Both the position numbers and the translations under genes were made by a program. A stretch of 6,488 bases of DNA from CAZFBR01 sp035353495 [NCBI: uncultured bacterium] (lineage in GTDB: Bacteria; DAOPZR01): assembly GCA_964517215.1 (NCBI GenBank), contig CAZFBR010000201.1:1-6488 (forward strand), read 5' to 3'. Within the stretch, counting starts at the first letter, position 1, and every line of letters begins with the position of its first letter. Shown one piece after another: positions 1 through 5,966 of the stretch. The notes under the pieces are model-generated. The model saw only the letters and a program-made list of their open reading frames with translations. It did no database searches and was not told where the DNA came from.

Positions 1-349
1 CAGGTAGGCCGGCGCGGAATCCGTCGACGTCGGTATTGTAACCGGTCTAGCAGCTATCCTCGTCAACTACGGTATTGACCGCGCCCACCGCCTGCGCCGC
101 CGGGTCGATCCGGTCGAGGAACGGGAGGACCGTCTCCTTGTAGGGGATGGTCACATTGAAGCCGCGCACGCCCAGTGCGCGCAGGCCGCGCACCGCGTCC
201 GCGAACCGCTCCGGCGGCACGGGGAACGGCAGGTACGCCAAATCCAGGCCGGCCGCCGCCAGGCCGGCGTTCTGGAACACCGGCGACAGCGTATAGGTCA
301 GCGGCCAGCCGACGATGCCCAGCAGCCGGGTGGTGCCGCGAATGATCAT
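1..349 (-). pseudogene. aroE: Shikimate dehydrogenase, interrupted by one in-frame amber codon; 3' end outside window
   Basis: AroE reduces 3-dehydroshikimate to shikimate with NADPH in the cytoplasmic shikimate pathway to aromatic amino acids. The ATG at 349 overlaps the upstream STAS gene's stop as ATGA. The N-terminal substrate-binding domain is clear: GWPLTYTLSP near residues 18-27 (the usual HSxSP shikimate-binding loop, here YTLSP), NVTIPYKET with the catalytic Lys, and GAVNTVV near residues 89-95. After 100 codons a TAG (47-49) interrupts the frame, but the same frame continues with TGYNTDVDGF, the conserved segment carrying the catalytic Asp, and stays open to the left edge. A product stopping at the amber would lack that Asp and the whole NADP-binding domain, so it should be inactive. 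The family is normally about 270-290 residues. Gene identity is secure. Whether it is a true pseudogene, a sequencing error or a read-through gene is not resolved, and the pseudogene label is only the conservative choice. Confidence 0.88.
47..49 (-). other. In-frame amber (TAG) codon inside aroE
   Basis: The minus strand reads GAT AGC TGC TAG ACC GGT TAC AAT ACC GAC, that is D-S-C-stop-T-G-Y-N-T-D. The spacing between the conserved AVNTVV and GYNTD blocks matches what the family usually shows, so no base appears gained or lost and the TAG stands in place of one residue. That position is commonly a hydrophobic residue such as Leu, and TTG to TAG would be a single change. All eight complete genes or ORFs in the window end in TGA. 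However, six of those stops are forced to be TGA by ATGA or TGATG overlaps, so this is only weak support for TAG having another meaning. Confidence 0.9.
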
Positions 350-708
350 TTCGCCACCGGCTGCTGAAACGCATCGACCGCCTGATCGTCGCTTTCGTAC
401 ACGGCAAACACCTTGAGCACGCCGATCGGCTGCAGGATGCGCTGCACATAACCCGACAGGCCGACCAGCTTGATGTCGCCCCCCGCGTCGCGGCATTGCT
501 TCATCTTGCTGACAATCAGCCCGACGCAGGTGGTGTTAATGTTCTCCGTATCGCGCAGGTCAAGCACCACCTTCTGCTGACCCTCGTTGATCGCCTCAAT
601 CAGCCGGTCGCGGAACAGCGAATAGACAAACGCGTCAATTCGCCCGCGCAGCCGCAGCACGACAATGCCGCCGTGCAGCTCCTTGTCCGCCTTGAACTCG
701 ATTTTCAC
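346..708 (-). CDS. STAS-domain anti-sigma-factor antagonist (SpoIIAA/RsbV-like)
   Basis: This is a single-domain STAS protein of 120 residues, the usual size for cytoplasmic antagonists that bind an anti-sigma factor kinase and release its sigma factor. The fold is readable: IVVLRLRGRIDA (residues 15-26), VVLDLRDTENINTT (47-60), then DIKLVGLSG and LQPIGVLKVFAVY. The phosphorylation-site loop, normally I-D-S-[ST]-G-x-G, reads I-N-T-T-C-V-G (57-63). The acceptor Ser is therefore Thr59 and the preceding Asp is Asn. The frame opens further upstream (GTG at 741, ATG at 732), but GGGGAGGA lies just before the GTG at 708, so I chose that start. It leaves a 25-bp gap after the TPR gene. The stop overlaps the aroE ATG. 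No partner kinase or sigma factor lies in the window, so its target is unknown. Confidence 0.85.
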   Translation of the reverse strand: MKIEFKADKELHGGIVVLRLRGRIDAFVYSLFRDRLIEAINEGQQKVVLDLRDTENINTTCVGLIVSKMKQCRDAGGDIKLVGLSGYVQRILQPIGVLKVFAVYESDDQAVDAFQQPVAK

Positions 709-712
709 TGGT

Positions 713-720
713 TCCTCCCC
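713..720 (-). promoter_or_regulatory. Ribosome binding site deciding the STAS gene start
   Basis: The minus strand reads GGGGAGGA, then AACCA-type spacing (four bases, ACCA), then GTG at 708. This is the strongest Shine-Dalgarno sequence in the minus-strand train. Neither the GTG at 741 nor the ATG at 732 has a comparable site in front of it. It suggests the STAS protein is translated independently of the upstream TPR gene, unlike the overlap-coupled genes around it. Confidence 0.75.
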
Positions 721-733
721 GTGATTGTCCATG

Positions 734-2593
734 TCAGTCACCGCCTGTGCCGGTTATGCCGTTGGCTGTCCGCCGCACCGCATCATTGCGGCGCAGCCGC
801 GTCAGTTCAGCCTGCCGGTCCGCCACGCCGCGGGCCAGCCATTCATCACACTCGGTGATCCGCAACGCCACCCCCGCCGCGCCGGCCGTCAGGCGGTCAT
901 TCACGGCCAGGCCATGCGCCCGGCCGAGATTGACCAGCACCGCCCGCTCGTCCACCCGCAGCACCACGCCCGCCAGCGGCAGGCGGCGCGCCAGCAGCAT
1001 GCGCACCTGGCGGCACAACTGCTCGCTCCAGCGCGCGCCGCTGCCGTCAGCATGCAGCGGCAGGACGGGCCGCGCCCCCTCCGGCAGTACCAGCACGCCA
1101 TCCAGAGTTCCGGTGGTTGGCGTTTCGCGCAGGCGCAGATAGAGCAGCGCCCCGGCCTGCAGCGCCGTCGCCGCCGCTTCCGCGTCGGCCAGCGCCAGTT
1201 CCCGCTCGTCGCCGCGCGCCGCCACCACCTGCACCTGCGGCTGCTGCGCCAGCACCTCCGCCAGCAGTTCCGCCAGCAGTTGCGGCGCCCCGGGATGGCA
1301 ATAATCCTCAAGCGAGTCGGCGTAGACGAAGATGGCCAGGCGCACCGGGGCGGCCGGCGGCGGGGTGCCGGTGTTCTCCCGCGCCGCCAGCGCGCGCGCG
1401 CGCCGGTCAGCCGCCTCCCGGGCGCAATCGCGATACAATCCGCTGCGCGCGTCAAGATCGACCGCCGCGGCAAACTGCCGGCCCGCACTTGCCGTCAGCC
1501 CGCGCCGCTCAAGAAAGCGCGCGCAGGCAAACCGCGCGGGCGCGGACTGCGGATCGAGCCGGATTGACCGCGCGAACTGATGACGCGCCACCGGTTCGTC
1601 CCCGGCATCAACCGCACGACGCGCCTGGCGCAAGCGCCATTCGCCCAGCGCCCGGCGGGTCGGATGATCGGTACGCAACGCCGTCAGGGCGCAGCGTTCA
1701 TACAGTTCCCGGGCAAACGGATCATCGTCGTCATCCGCCAATGCCAGCGCCAGCGCGGTCAGCGCCGCGACCGTATCGCCGCGGCGCACGGCGTCATACC
1801 CGAGCAGATACTGTTCCGTCACCCCCGTGCGGGCGGCCAGCAGCGCCGCCGTCGCCGGCGGCAGCGCCTGCCCGCGTTCCGCCGCACTGCGGGCCAGCGC
1901 CTGCTGCGCGGTCAGGTTGTCGGGCGCCACCGCCAGCACCTGCTGCGCCACCCGGTCGGCGACGGTGAACTGGCCGCGGGCGAGCAGCACCTCGATATAC
2001 GCCAGACCGGTCGCCAGCGCACTCGTGTCGAGCGACCAGGCCTGCGCATACGCCGTCAGCGCTTCCTGCGGGCGCTGCTGCGCCCGGTAGATTGCCGCCC
2101 GCTCCGCATACAGCGGCGCGTAGCCGGGATAGCGGCGCGCCAGGTCGGCCAGCTGGGCCAGGGCCGCGGCGTGCCGTCCGTTGCGGTGTTCGAGTTTGGC
2201 CAGATACAGTCGGGCCTCGGCCGCAGCCGGGTCAAAGGCCAGCGCCGCCCGGAACTCGCGGGTGGCAGCGGTATCGTCCGACAGGGCAAAATAGGCGCGC
2301 CCCAGCCAGTAGCGCATCCCCGCTTCGTCGGGTGCAATGGCCACCGCAGTGCTGCACGACTGCACCGCGGCGGTGCAGCGCCCCTGGTCGAGGCACAGCC
2401 GTCCCAGCGCCGCATGCGCTGCGGCATAATACGGGTTGAGCGTGATTGTCTGGCGGAATGCCGCTTCCGCGGTCGCCTGCCGTCCCGCCGCATAATGCTC
2501 CATGCCGTCATGATAATAGTCGCGCGCGTTTTCCTGCGCGGAAAGCGGCAGGGCGCTCGCCAGCAGCAGCAGCATCGTCAGCAGATATTTCAT
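734..2593 (-). CDS. Exported TPR protein with FlgT/CsgG-like C-terminal region (hypothetical)
   Basis: This 619-residue protein is predicted to act outside the cytoplasm. Residues 1-19 form a signal peptide (Lys2, then a Leu-rich core) with a likely signal-peptidase-I site after LSA. There is no lipobox Cys. Tetratricopeptide-like helical pairs run over about residues 24-227 (NPYYAAAHAALGRL, DPAAAEARLYLAKL and similar, at roughly 34-residue spacing) and again over about 317-385. A looser region between them contains five consecutive Asp (287-291). After a Pro-rich linker (409-416) comes an alpha/beta region, about 417-535. The last part, about 540-600, contains GVVLRVDERAVLVNLGRAHG followed by a basic segment. 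That beta-hairpin pattern recalls the C-terminal domain of FlgT-like proteins and the region before it recalls CsgG/LpoB-like folds, but this is inference from pattern only. The ATG at 2593 overlaps the peptidase stop as ATGA. A GTG nine bases upstream would put two extra residues and a Val before the signal peptide and is less likely. Probable role: periplasmic or envelope scaffold, substrate unknown. Confidence 0.8.
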   Translation of the reverse strand: MKYLLTMLLLLASALPLSAQENARDYYHDGMEHYAAGRQATAEAAFRQTITLNPYYAAAHAALGRLCLDQGRCTAAVQSCSTAVAIAPDEAGMRYWLGRAYFALSDDTAATREFRAALAFDPAAAEARLYLAKLEHRNGRHAAALAQLADLARRYPGYAPLYAERAAIYRAQQRPQEALTAYAQAWSLDTSALATGLAYIEVLLARGQFTVADRVAQQVLAVAPDNLTAQQALARSAAERGQALPPATAALLAARTGVTEQYLLGYDAVRRGDTVAALTALALALADDDDDPFARELYERCALTALRTDHPTRRALGEWRLRQARRAVDAGDEPVARHQFARSIRLDPQSAPARFACARFLERRGLTASAGRQFAAAVDLDARSGLYRDCAREAADRRARALAARENTGTPPPAAPVRLAIFVYADSLEDYCHPGAPQLLAELLAEVLAQQPQVQVVAARGDERELALADAEAAATALQAGALLYLRLRETPTTGTLDGVLVLPEGARPVLPLHADGSGARWSEQLCRQVRMLLARRLPLAGVVLRVDERAVLVNLGRAHGLAVNDRLTAGAAGVALRITECDEWLARGVADRQAELTRLRRNDAVRRTANGITGTGGD

Positions 2594-3702
2594 CGCGACC
2601 ACTGCCGCATAATGTCCGCCAGCAGCGCCGCCGACGCGACCAGTTCGTTCAGCACCACATATTCCTCGACGGTATGCACCTTTTCGAACGCCGCCGCCAG
2701 GACCACCACCGCCAGCCCGGCCGCATTAAAAATATTGGCATCGCTGCCGCCGTTGCCGGATTTGATCACCAGCGGCCGGTCCGCCGGCAGCGCCTGCCGC
2801 ACCGCCGCCAGCAGCGCATGGTCGTCCGGCACGCGAAAGGCGTCATATTGCCGTTTCGTGGTCACCTGGAACATGGTTCCCGTCGCCGCGGCGGTTGCCG
2901 CCGCCAGCGCGCGCAGGTCGCTGATCCGGCCGGCCAGTTCATCCGGGCGGTGCGACCGGAACTCGCCCTCCGCCCACGCCTCCGGCGCCACGATATTGTG
3001 CGCCCGGCCGCCCCCCACAAACCCGATATTGGCCGTGGTGTCGTCCGCCAGCTGGCCCTGCGGGAATGCGGCGAGCAGCTGCGCCAGCGCCCGGATGGCG
3101 TTGCGCCCCTGCTCCGGGGCAATCCCCGCATGCGCCGCCGTTCCCTGCACGTCGATGCGGAAATGCTCATGCGCGGGGGCCGCAACCGTAACGGTGCCGA
3201 CCAGGCCCTCAGCATCAAGCGCATAGCCCGCCCGGGCGCGGAGCGCCGACAAATCGGCCACCCGGGCGCCCATCAGCCCGGATTCCTCCGATACCGTCAG
3301 CAGGACATCGACCGGCGGCCGCTCCGTCGCGGGGACCGCGCGCAACGCCGCCATGATCGCGGCAATGCCGGTTTTGTCGTCCGCGCCCAGGATCGTATCG
3401 CCGCCGCTGCGAATGACCCCGCCGGCCAGGACTGGCCGGATGCCGCAGCCCGGTTTCACCGTGTCCATATGCGCCGACAGCAGCAGCGCGGGCCGGTCAT
3501 CGCCCGGGAACTGCGCCAGCAGGTTGCCGCAATCGCCGCCGGTCTGTTGCGCCGCATGGTCCATGCTCACCGCGCCCCCGAGCTGGACCAGCCGCGGACG
3601 CAGCCAGTCGGCCACCGCGCGCTCATGCCCGCTCTCGCTGTCGATGCGCACCAGGTTCAGGAAATCATCGACCAGTTGCGCGCGATCGATCATTGCGGTC
3701 AT
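2590..3702 (-). CDS. M20-family metallopeptidase, PepT-like
   Basis: This is a 370-residue, probably cytoplasmic di-zinc peptidase of the M20 family (peptidase T, carboxypeptidase G2, DapE, ArgE), with no signal peptide. All expected metal and catalytic positions are present: SAHMDTV (His78, Asp80), LGADDKTG (bridging Asp108), VSEESG (Glu139 general base, Glu140 metal ligand), LDAEG (Asp163) and the C-terminal KVHTVEEY (His343). The GTAAHAGIAPEQGRNAI segment (187-203) and GGGRAHNIV belong to the dimerisation lid. Length and motif wording (ILGADDKTG, GSDANIF) fit the PepT-like group, whose peptide substrates are mostly unproven. The ATG at 3702 overlaps the yggU stop as ATGA and has a partial GGGGTG site upstream. 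A GTG at 3708 and an ATG at 3693 are alternatives. The likely job is releasing amino acids from small peptides. Exact substrate cannot be told. Confidence 0.88.
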   Translation of the reverse strand: MTAMIDRAQLVDDFLNLVRIDSESGHERAVADWLRPRLVQLGGAVSMDHAAQQTGGDCGNLLAQFPGDDRPALLLSAHMDTVKPGCGIRPVLAGGVIRSGGDTILGADDKTGIAAIMAALRAVPATERPPVDVLLTVSEESGLMGARVADLSALRARAGYALDAEGLVGTVTVAAPAHEHFRIDVQGTAAHAGIAPEQGRNAIRALAQLLAAFPQGQLADDTTANIGFVGGGRAHNIVAPEAWAEGEFRSHRPDELAGRISDLRALAAATAAATGTMFQVTTKRQYDAFRVPDDHALLAAVRQALPADRPLVIKSGNGGSDANIFNAAGLAVVVLAAAFEKVHTVEEYVVLNELVASAALLADIMRQWSR

Positions 3703-3980
3703 GGCCACTGCACCCCGCAGGCCGCCAGTTTCGCCGCCAACGCGGTCCGGTCAAGTCCCTCGATCTTCACCCGCTTGCGCCGGCCGGTATCGCCCGCCGC
3801 CACGGTCACCGCCGCCGCCGGCAGGCCGAACGTCTCGGCCAGGAACCGGCAGAGCGCGCGATTGGCGGCACCCTTCTCCGGCGCCACCGCGACCTGCACC
3901 TTGATCCCCTCGCCGTAGGCGCCCACGACCCGCGTCGTGCGCGCGCCCGGCTGCACCTGCACCGCCAGCATGGTCTGCAT
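3699..3980 (-). CDS. yggU: YggU/DUF167 family protein
   Basis: This small 93-residue alpha/beta protein belongs to the DUF167 (YggU) family, whose biochemical function is unknown. The family pattern is clear: AVQVQPGARTTRVVG near the start, IKVQVAVAPEKGAANRAL (26-43), then a Gly followed by basic residues and KIEG (63-75). The frame is open for 83 more codons upstream, but that stretch is yggT read in another frame and lies before the conserved domain. The ATG at 3980 shares its first base with the yggT stop (TGATG), which sets the start. Its place directly after yggT is the same as in many proteobacteria. The 3' end overlaps the peptidase start. Confidence 0.88.
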   Translation of the reverse strand: MQTMLAVQVQPGARTTRVVGAYGEGIKVQVAVAPEKGAANRALCRFLAETFGLPAAAVTVAAGDTGRRKRVKIEGLDRTALAAKLAACGVQWP

Positions 3981-4303
3981 CACCACGCCACGCCCGCCAG
4001 CAGCCGGTTCGCCGCCATCTGGAACGAACTCGTCAGGAACAAGTCGGCGGTGTAGAGCGCCAGAATAACCACCATCGGGGAAAAGTCCACGCCGCTCTGC
4101 CAGAGGAACGGCAGCCGCTGGCGCAGCCGGAACAGCAGCGGCTCCGTCACCCTGCGCAAAAAGCGGATAATGGGATTGTACGGGTTCGGCTGCACCCAGG
4201 AGAGCAGGGCGCTGATGATGAACATCCACATATACACCGTCAGCAGCGTATGCACCAGCTGGCCGACCGCCCAGACCAGGTTGCTGGCCAGCATGCCTGG
4301 CAT
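3980..4303 (-). CDS. yggT: YggT-family integral membrane protein
   Basis: This is a 107-residue inner-membrane protein of the YggT/YlmG family. It has two hydrophobic segments, about residues 12-35 (containing YMWMFIISALLSWV) and about 74-92 (containing SPMVVILALYTADLFL). The connecting loop contains the family hallmark PNPYNPIIRFLRRVTEPLL, with SWVQPNPYNP around residues 35-44. Precise activity is not established; relatives have been linked to osmotic tolerance in E. coli and to cell-division or plastid organisation in other lineages. The ATG at 4303 overlaps the proC stop as TGATG. Neighbours yggS, proC and yggU are its usual operon partners, which supports the call. Confidence 0.9.
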   Translation of the reverse strand: MPGMLASNLVWAVGQLVHTLLTVYMWMFIISALLSWVQPNPYNPIIRFLRRVTEPLLFRLRQRLPFLWQSGVDFSPMVVILALYTADLFLTSSFQMAANRLLAGVAW

Positions 4304-5109
4304 CAGCGCGCTTCCTCCGCCAGTTCCTGCGCCCGTCGGGCCGCCGCCGCCACCGCGTTCAGCATGGCCGCCGACCACCCCTGCTCCGCCAGCGTATTGA
4401 GCGCCGCTTCCGTGGTCCCGCGCTTGCTCTTGACCTGGGCGATGAGCGCGTCGGGGGCCAGCCCCGACTCCTGCCACAGCTTTGCCGCACCCAACAGCGT
4501 CTGCTGCGCCAGCGTGCGGGCCGTCGCCTCGTCCAGTCCCTGCGCCATGCCGCCAGCGACCAGATCGCGGGCGAGCGCGAAGAGATAGGCAGGTCCGCTG
4601 CCCGAAAGCGCAGTCACCGCGTTCATCAGCCGTTCCTCCGGCAGCACCACGGTCACACCCACCGCTTCGAACATCCGCTGCACCGTCCGCAGATGCTCCG
4701 CACCCGCAAACCGGCCGGCGCACAGCGCCGTGGCGCCGCAGCCGATCAGCGCGGGCGTGTTGGGCATGACCCGGACCACGGGCAGCTGCCCGCCGGCGCG
4801 CGATTCGAGGTATTCGGTGGTCAGGCCGGCGCAGATGGAGACCAGCAGCCGCGGCGGATGCGCCGCCACATCGGTCAACGCCACCGCCGCGTCCTGCGGT
4901 TTGACGGCCAGCACCAGGGTCGCCTGCGCCACCCCGGTGAGCTCACCCAGGCCGCCGACCGTGCGCAGCAGGTACTTTTCTTCGATCTGCGCGCAGCGGT
5001 CCGCGCGCCGCTCGACCACGACAATCTGCTCGGGATCATACTCCTGCGCCAGCAGGCCGCGCCAGATCGCCTCCGCCATCACCCCGCCGCCGAAAAAGAT
5101 CAGCATCAT
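4303..5109 (-). CDS. proC: Pyrroline-5-carboxylate reductase
   Basis: ProC carries out the last step of proline synthesis, NAD(P)H-dependent reduction of 1-pyrroline-5-carboxylate, in the cytoplasm. The 268-residue length is typical. Visible elements are the Rossmann loop FFGGGVMAEAI (5-15), LAVKPQD (67-73), VRVMPNTPALIGCG (112-124), LSGSGPAYLFALA (168-180) and the C-terminal signature region VKSKRGTTEAALNTL (226-240). The signature deviates from the common VTSPGGTT wording: Lys227 and Arg230 replace the usual small residues, while the GTT core remains. Two ATG codons stand in tandem (5109 and 5106). GAGG at 5117-5114 is 4 nt from the first and 7 nt from the second, so the second may be the real start, one residue shorter. 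The stop of a 27-codon ORF lies inside this ribosome binding region. The 3' end overlaps yggT. Confidence 0.95.
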   Translation of the reverse strand: MMLIFFGGGVMAEAIWRGLLAQEYDPEQIVVVERRADRCAQIEEKYLLRTVGGLGELTGVAQATLVLAVKPQDAAVALTDVAAHPPRLLVSICAGLTTEYLESRAGGQLPVVRVMPNTPALIGCGATALCAGRFAGAEHLRTVQRMFEAVGVTVVLPEERLMNAVTALSGSGPAYLFALARDLVAGGMAQGLDEATARTLAQQTLLGAAKLWQESGLAPDALIAQVKSKRGTTEAALNTLAEQGWSAAMLNAVAAAARRAQELAEEAR

Positions 5110-5110
5110 C

Positions 5111-5194
5111 TCACCTCGCCCAGCGCCTGCCGCCGCTGTCTCCTATCGCCTGCCGGACCTGCCGCGACGCCGCGGCCGCCGTCATGCCGTTCAT
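5111..5194 (-). CDS. Possible 27-residue bridging ORF between yggS and proC
   Basis: This is an unrecognised short ORF, MNGMTAAAASRQVRQAIGDS followed by GGRRWAR. Its ATG overlaps the yggS stop as ATGA, and its TGA falls inside the proC ribosome binding sequence, two bases before the first proC ATG. It thus fills exactly the only sizeable gap in an otherwise gapless gene train. It has no hydrophobic segment, has five Arg, is probably unstructured, and matches no family I know. A weak GGGGCG lies upstream. It could be a coupling ORF that carries ribosomes from yggS to proC, a decayed gene, or chance: an open stretch of 27 codons is not rare in GC-rich DNA, and the G/C third positions are not informative here. 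The evidence is the exact fit of both ends. Confidence 0.35.
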   Translation of the reverse strand: MNGMTAAAASRQVRQAIGDSGGRRWAR

Positions 5195-5898
5195 TGTCGC
5201 GCCCCGAAAATCGCCCGCCCGATGCGCACCACGGTCGCGCCCTCGGCGATCGCCCAGGCATAATCGCCGGTCATGCCCATCGACAGTTCGGTGAGCGGCA
5301 GCGCCGCATACGCGCGGGCGGTCCGCTCCCGCAGTTCGCGCAGGGCGGCGAACGCCGCCCGCACCTGCCGTTCATCGTCCGTCAGCGGGCCGATAGTCAT
5401 CAGTCCGCGCCAGCGCAGGTTGGGCAGCCCCGCCGCCTGCGCCAAAAACGCGTCGACGGCGCCGGGCGCCATGCCCGACTTGCTCGCCTCGCCCGATGTG
5501 TTGACCTGGGCGAACACCTCGATGGTCCTGCCGAATTCGCCCGCCAGCCGCGACAGTTTGCGGGCCAAATCAATGGAGTCAACCGACTGGATGACGTCAA
5601 ACAGCTGGACCGCCAGCCGTGCCTTGTTCCCCTGCAGGTGCCCGATCAGGTGCCAGCGCCCGCCGGACACTGCGGGGATCTTCGCCTGCGCCTCCTGGAC
5701 CCGGTTCTCGCCGAATTGCGCCAGCCCGAGCGCCAGCGCCGCGCGCACCTGCTCAACCGCGACGGTCTTCGTCACGCCGAGCAGGGTAATCTCCTCCGGC
5801 CGGCGGCCGGCCGCACGGGCGGCGGACGCCAGCTGCTCGCGCACCTGCGCCAATGGCCCGGCAATCCCGAGGTCGTGTCCATGCGTACTGTTGAACAT
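5191..5898 (-). CDS. yggS: Pyridoxal-phosphate homeostasis protein (YggS/PLPBP family)
   Basis: This 235-residue, cytoplasmic, single-domain alanine-racemase-N-like barrel binds PLP and buffers vitamin B6 and amino-acid pools; it has no proven catalytic activity. Family landmarks: LLGVTKT with the PLP Lys44, QFGENRVQEAQAK (61-73), WHLIGHLQGNKAR (82-94), VNTSGEASKSG, GLMTIGPL, and the phosphate-binding end LSMGMTGDYAWAIAEGAT...VRIGRAIFG (205-232). The ATG at 5898 is the only sensible start. No Shine-Dalgarno sequence precedes it, and a TAAAAT -10-like element ends eight bases upstream, so the message may be leaderless. It is the first gene of the minus-strand train and heads the classical yggS-proC-yggT-yggU cluster. 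Confidence 0.95.
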   Translation of the reverse strand: MFNSTHGHDLGIAGPLAQVREQLASAARAAGRRPEEITLLGVTKTVAVEQVRAALALGLAQFGENRVQEAQAKIPAVSGGRWHLIGHLQGNKARLAVQLFDVIQSVDSIDLARKLSRLAGEFGRTIEVFAQVNTSGEASKSGMAPGAVDAFLAQAAGLPNLRWRGLMTIGPLTDDERQVRAAFAALRELRERTARAYAALPLTELSMGMTGDYAWAIAEGATVVRIGRAIFGARQ

Positions 5899-5906
5899 AG
5901 TCGGCT

Positions 5907-5936
5907 ATTTTATCATAATATTGATTGTTGGTGCAA
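5907..5936 (-). promoter_or_regulatory. Candidate promoter for the yggS-aroE gene train
   Basis: On the minus strand there is TTGCAC (5936-5931), an 18-bp A/T-rich spacer, then TAAAAT (5912-5907; five of six match TATAAT). The -35 matches only in its TTG. TATGAT (5917-5912) overlaps as an alternative -10 but has no -35 at a proper distance. With TAAAAT, transcription would begin about at the ATG at 5898. It is the only A/T-rich stretch upstream of the train, which supports the placement. Confidence 0.5.
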
Positions 5937-5943
5937 CGTCCGC

Positions 5944-5958
5944 GCCGGTCATGCCGGC
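5944..5958. repeat. Short inverted repeat between the divergent promoters
   Basis: GCCGG, TCATG, CCGGC: perfect 5-bp arms around a 5-bp centre, lying between the minus-strand -35 (5931-5936) and the plus-strand -35 (5967-5972). It could be a small operator or a chance GC palindrome. The short arms make it weak evidence by itself. Confidence 0.3.
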
Positions 5959-5966
5959 TCAATTAT

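Noticed and set aside
1-49. Claim that this organism uses pyrrolysine or a reassigned TAG
   Set aside because: One amber codon in one edge-truncated gene, with no suppressor tRNA or pyl gene in view, cannot support it. It is kept only as a testable possibility.
709-741. Longer STAS protein starting at GTG 741 or ATG 732
   Set aside because: The extra residues include the ribosome binding sequence GGGGAGGA itself, which points to the GTG at 708.
725-1567. Plus-strand open frames opposite the C-terminal half of the TPR gene
   Set aside because: These are mirror frames of a gene with a signal peptide and TPR repeats; their sequence is arginine-rich noise.
1580-3226. 548-codon open frame on the plus strand opposite the TPR and peptidase genes
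   Set aside because: It is antisense to two clearly recognisable genes. Its translation is Arg/Gln/Ala/Pro-rich low-complexity sequence with no domain, as expected for the complementary frame of GC-rich coding DNA.
2446-3918. 490-codon plus-strand open frame opposite the peptidase and yggU
   Set aside because: The composition is again Arg/Pro/His-rich and domain-free, and it runs through the metal-site motifs of the real M20 gene on the other strand.
3981-4229. Long N-terminal extension of the yggU reading frame
   Set aside because: The extension overlaps yggT in another frame and lies before the DUF167 domain. The TGATG junction with yggT gives a natural start at 3980.
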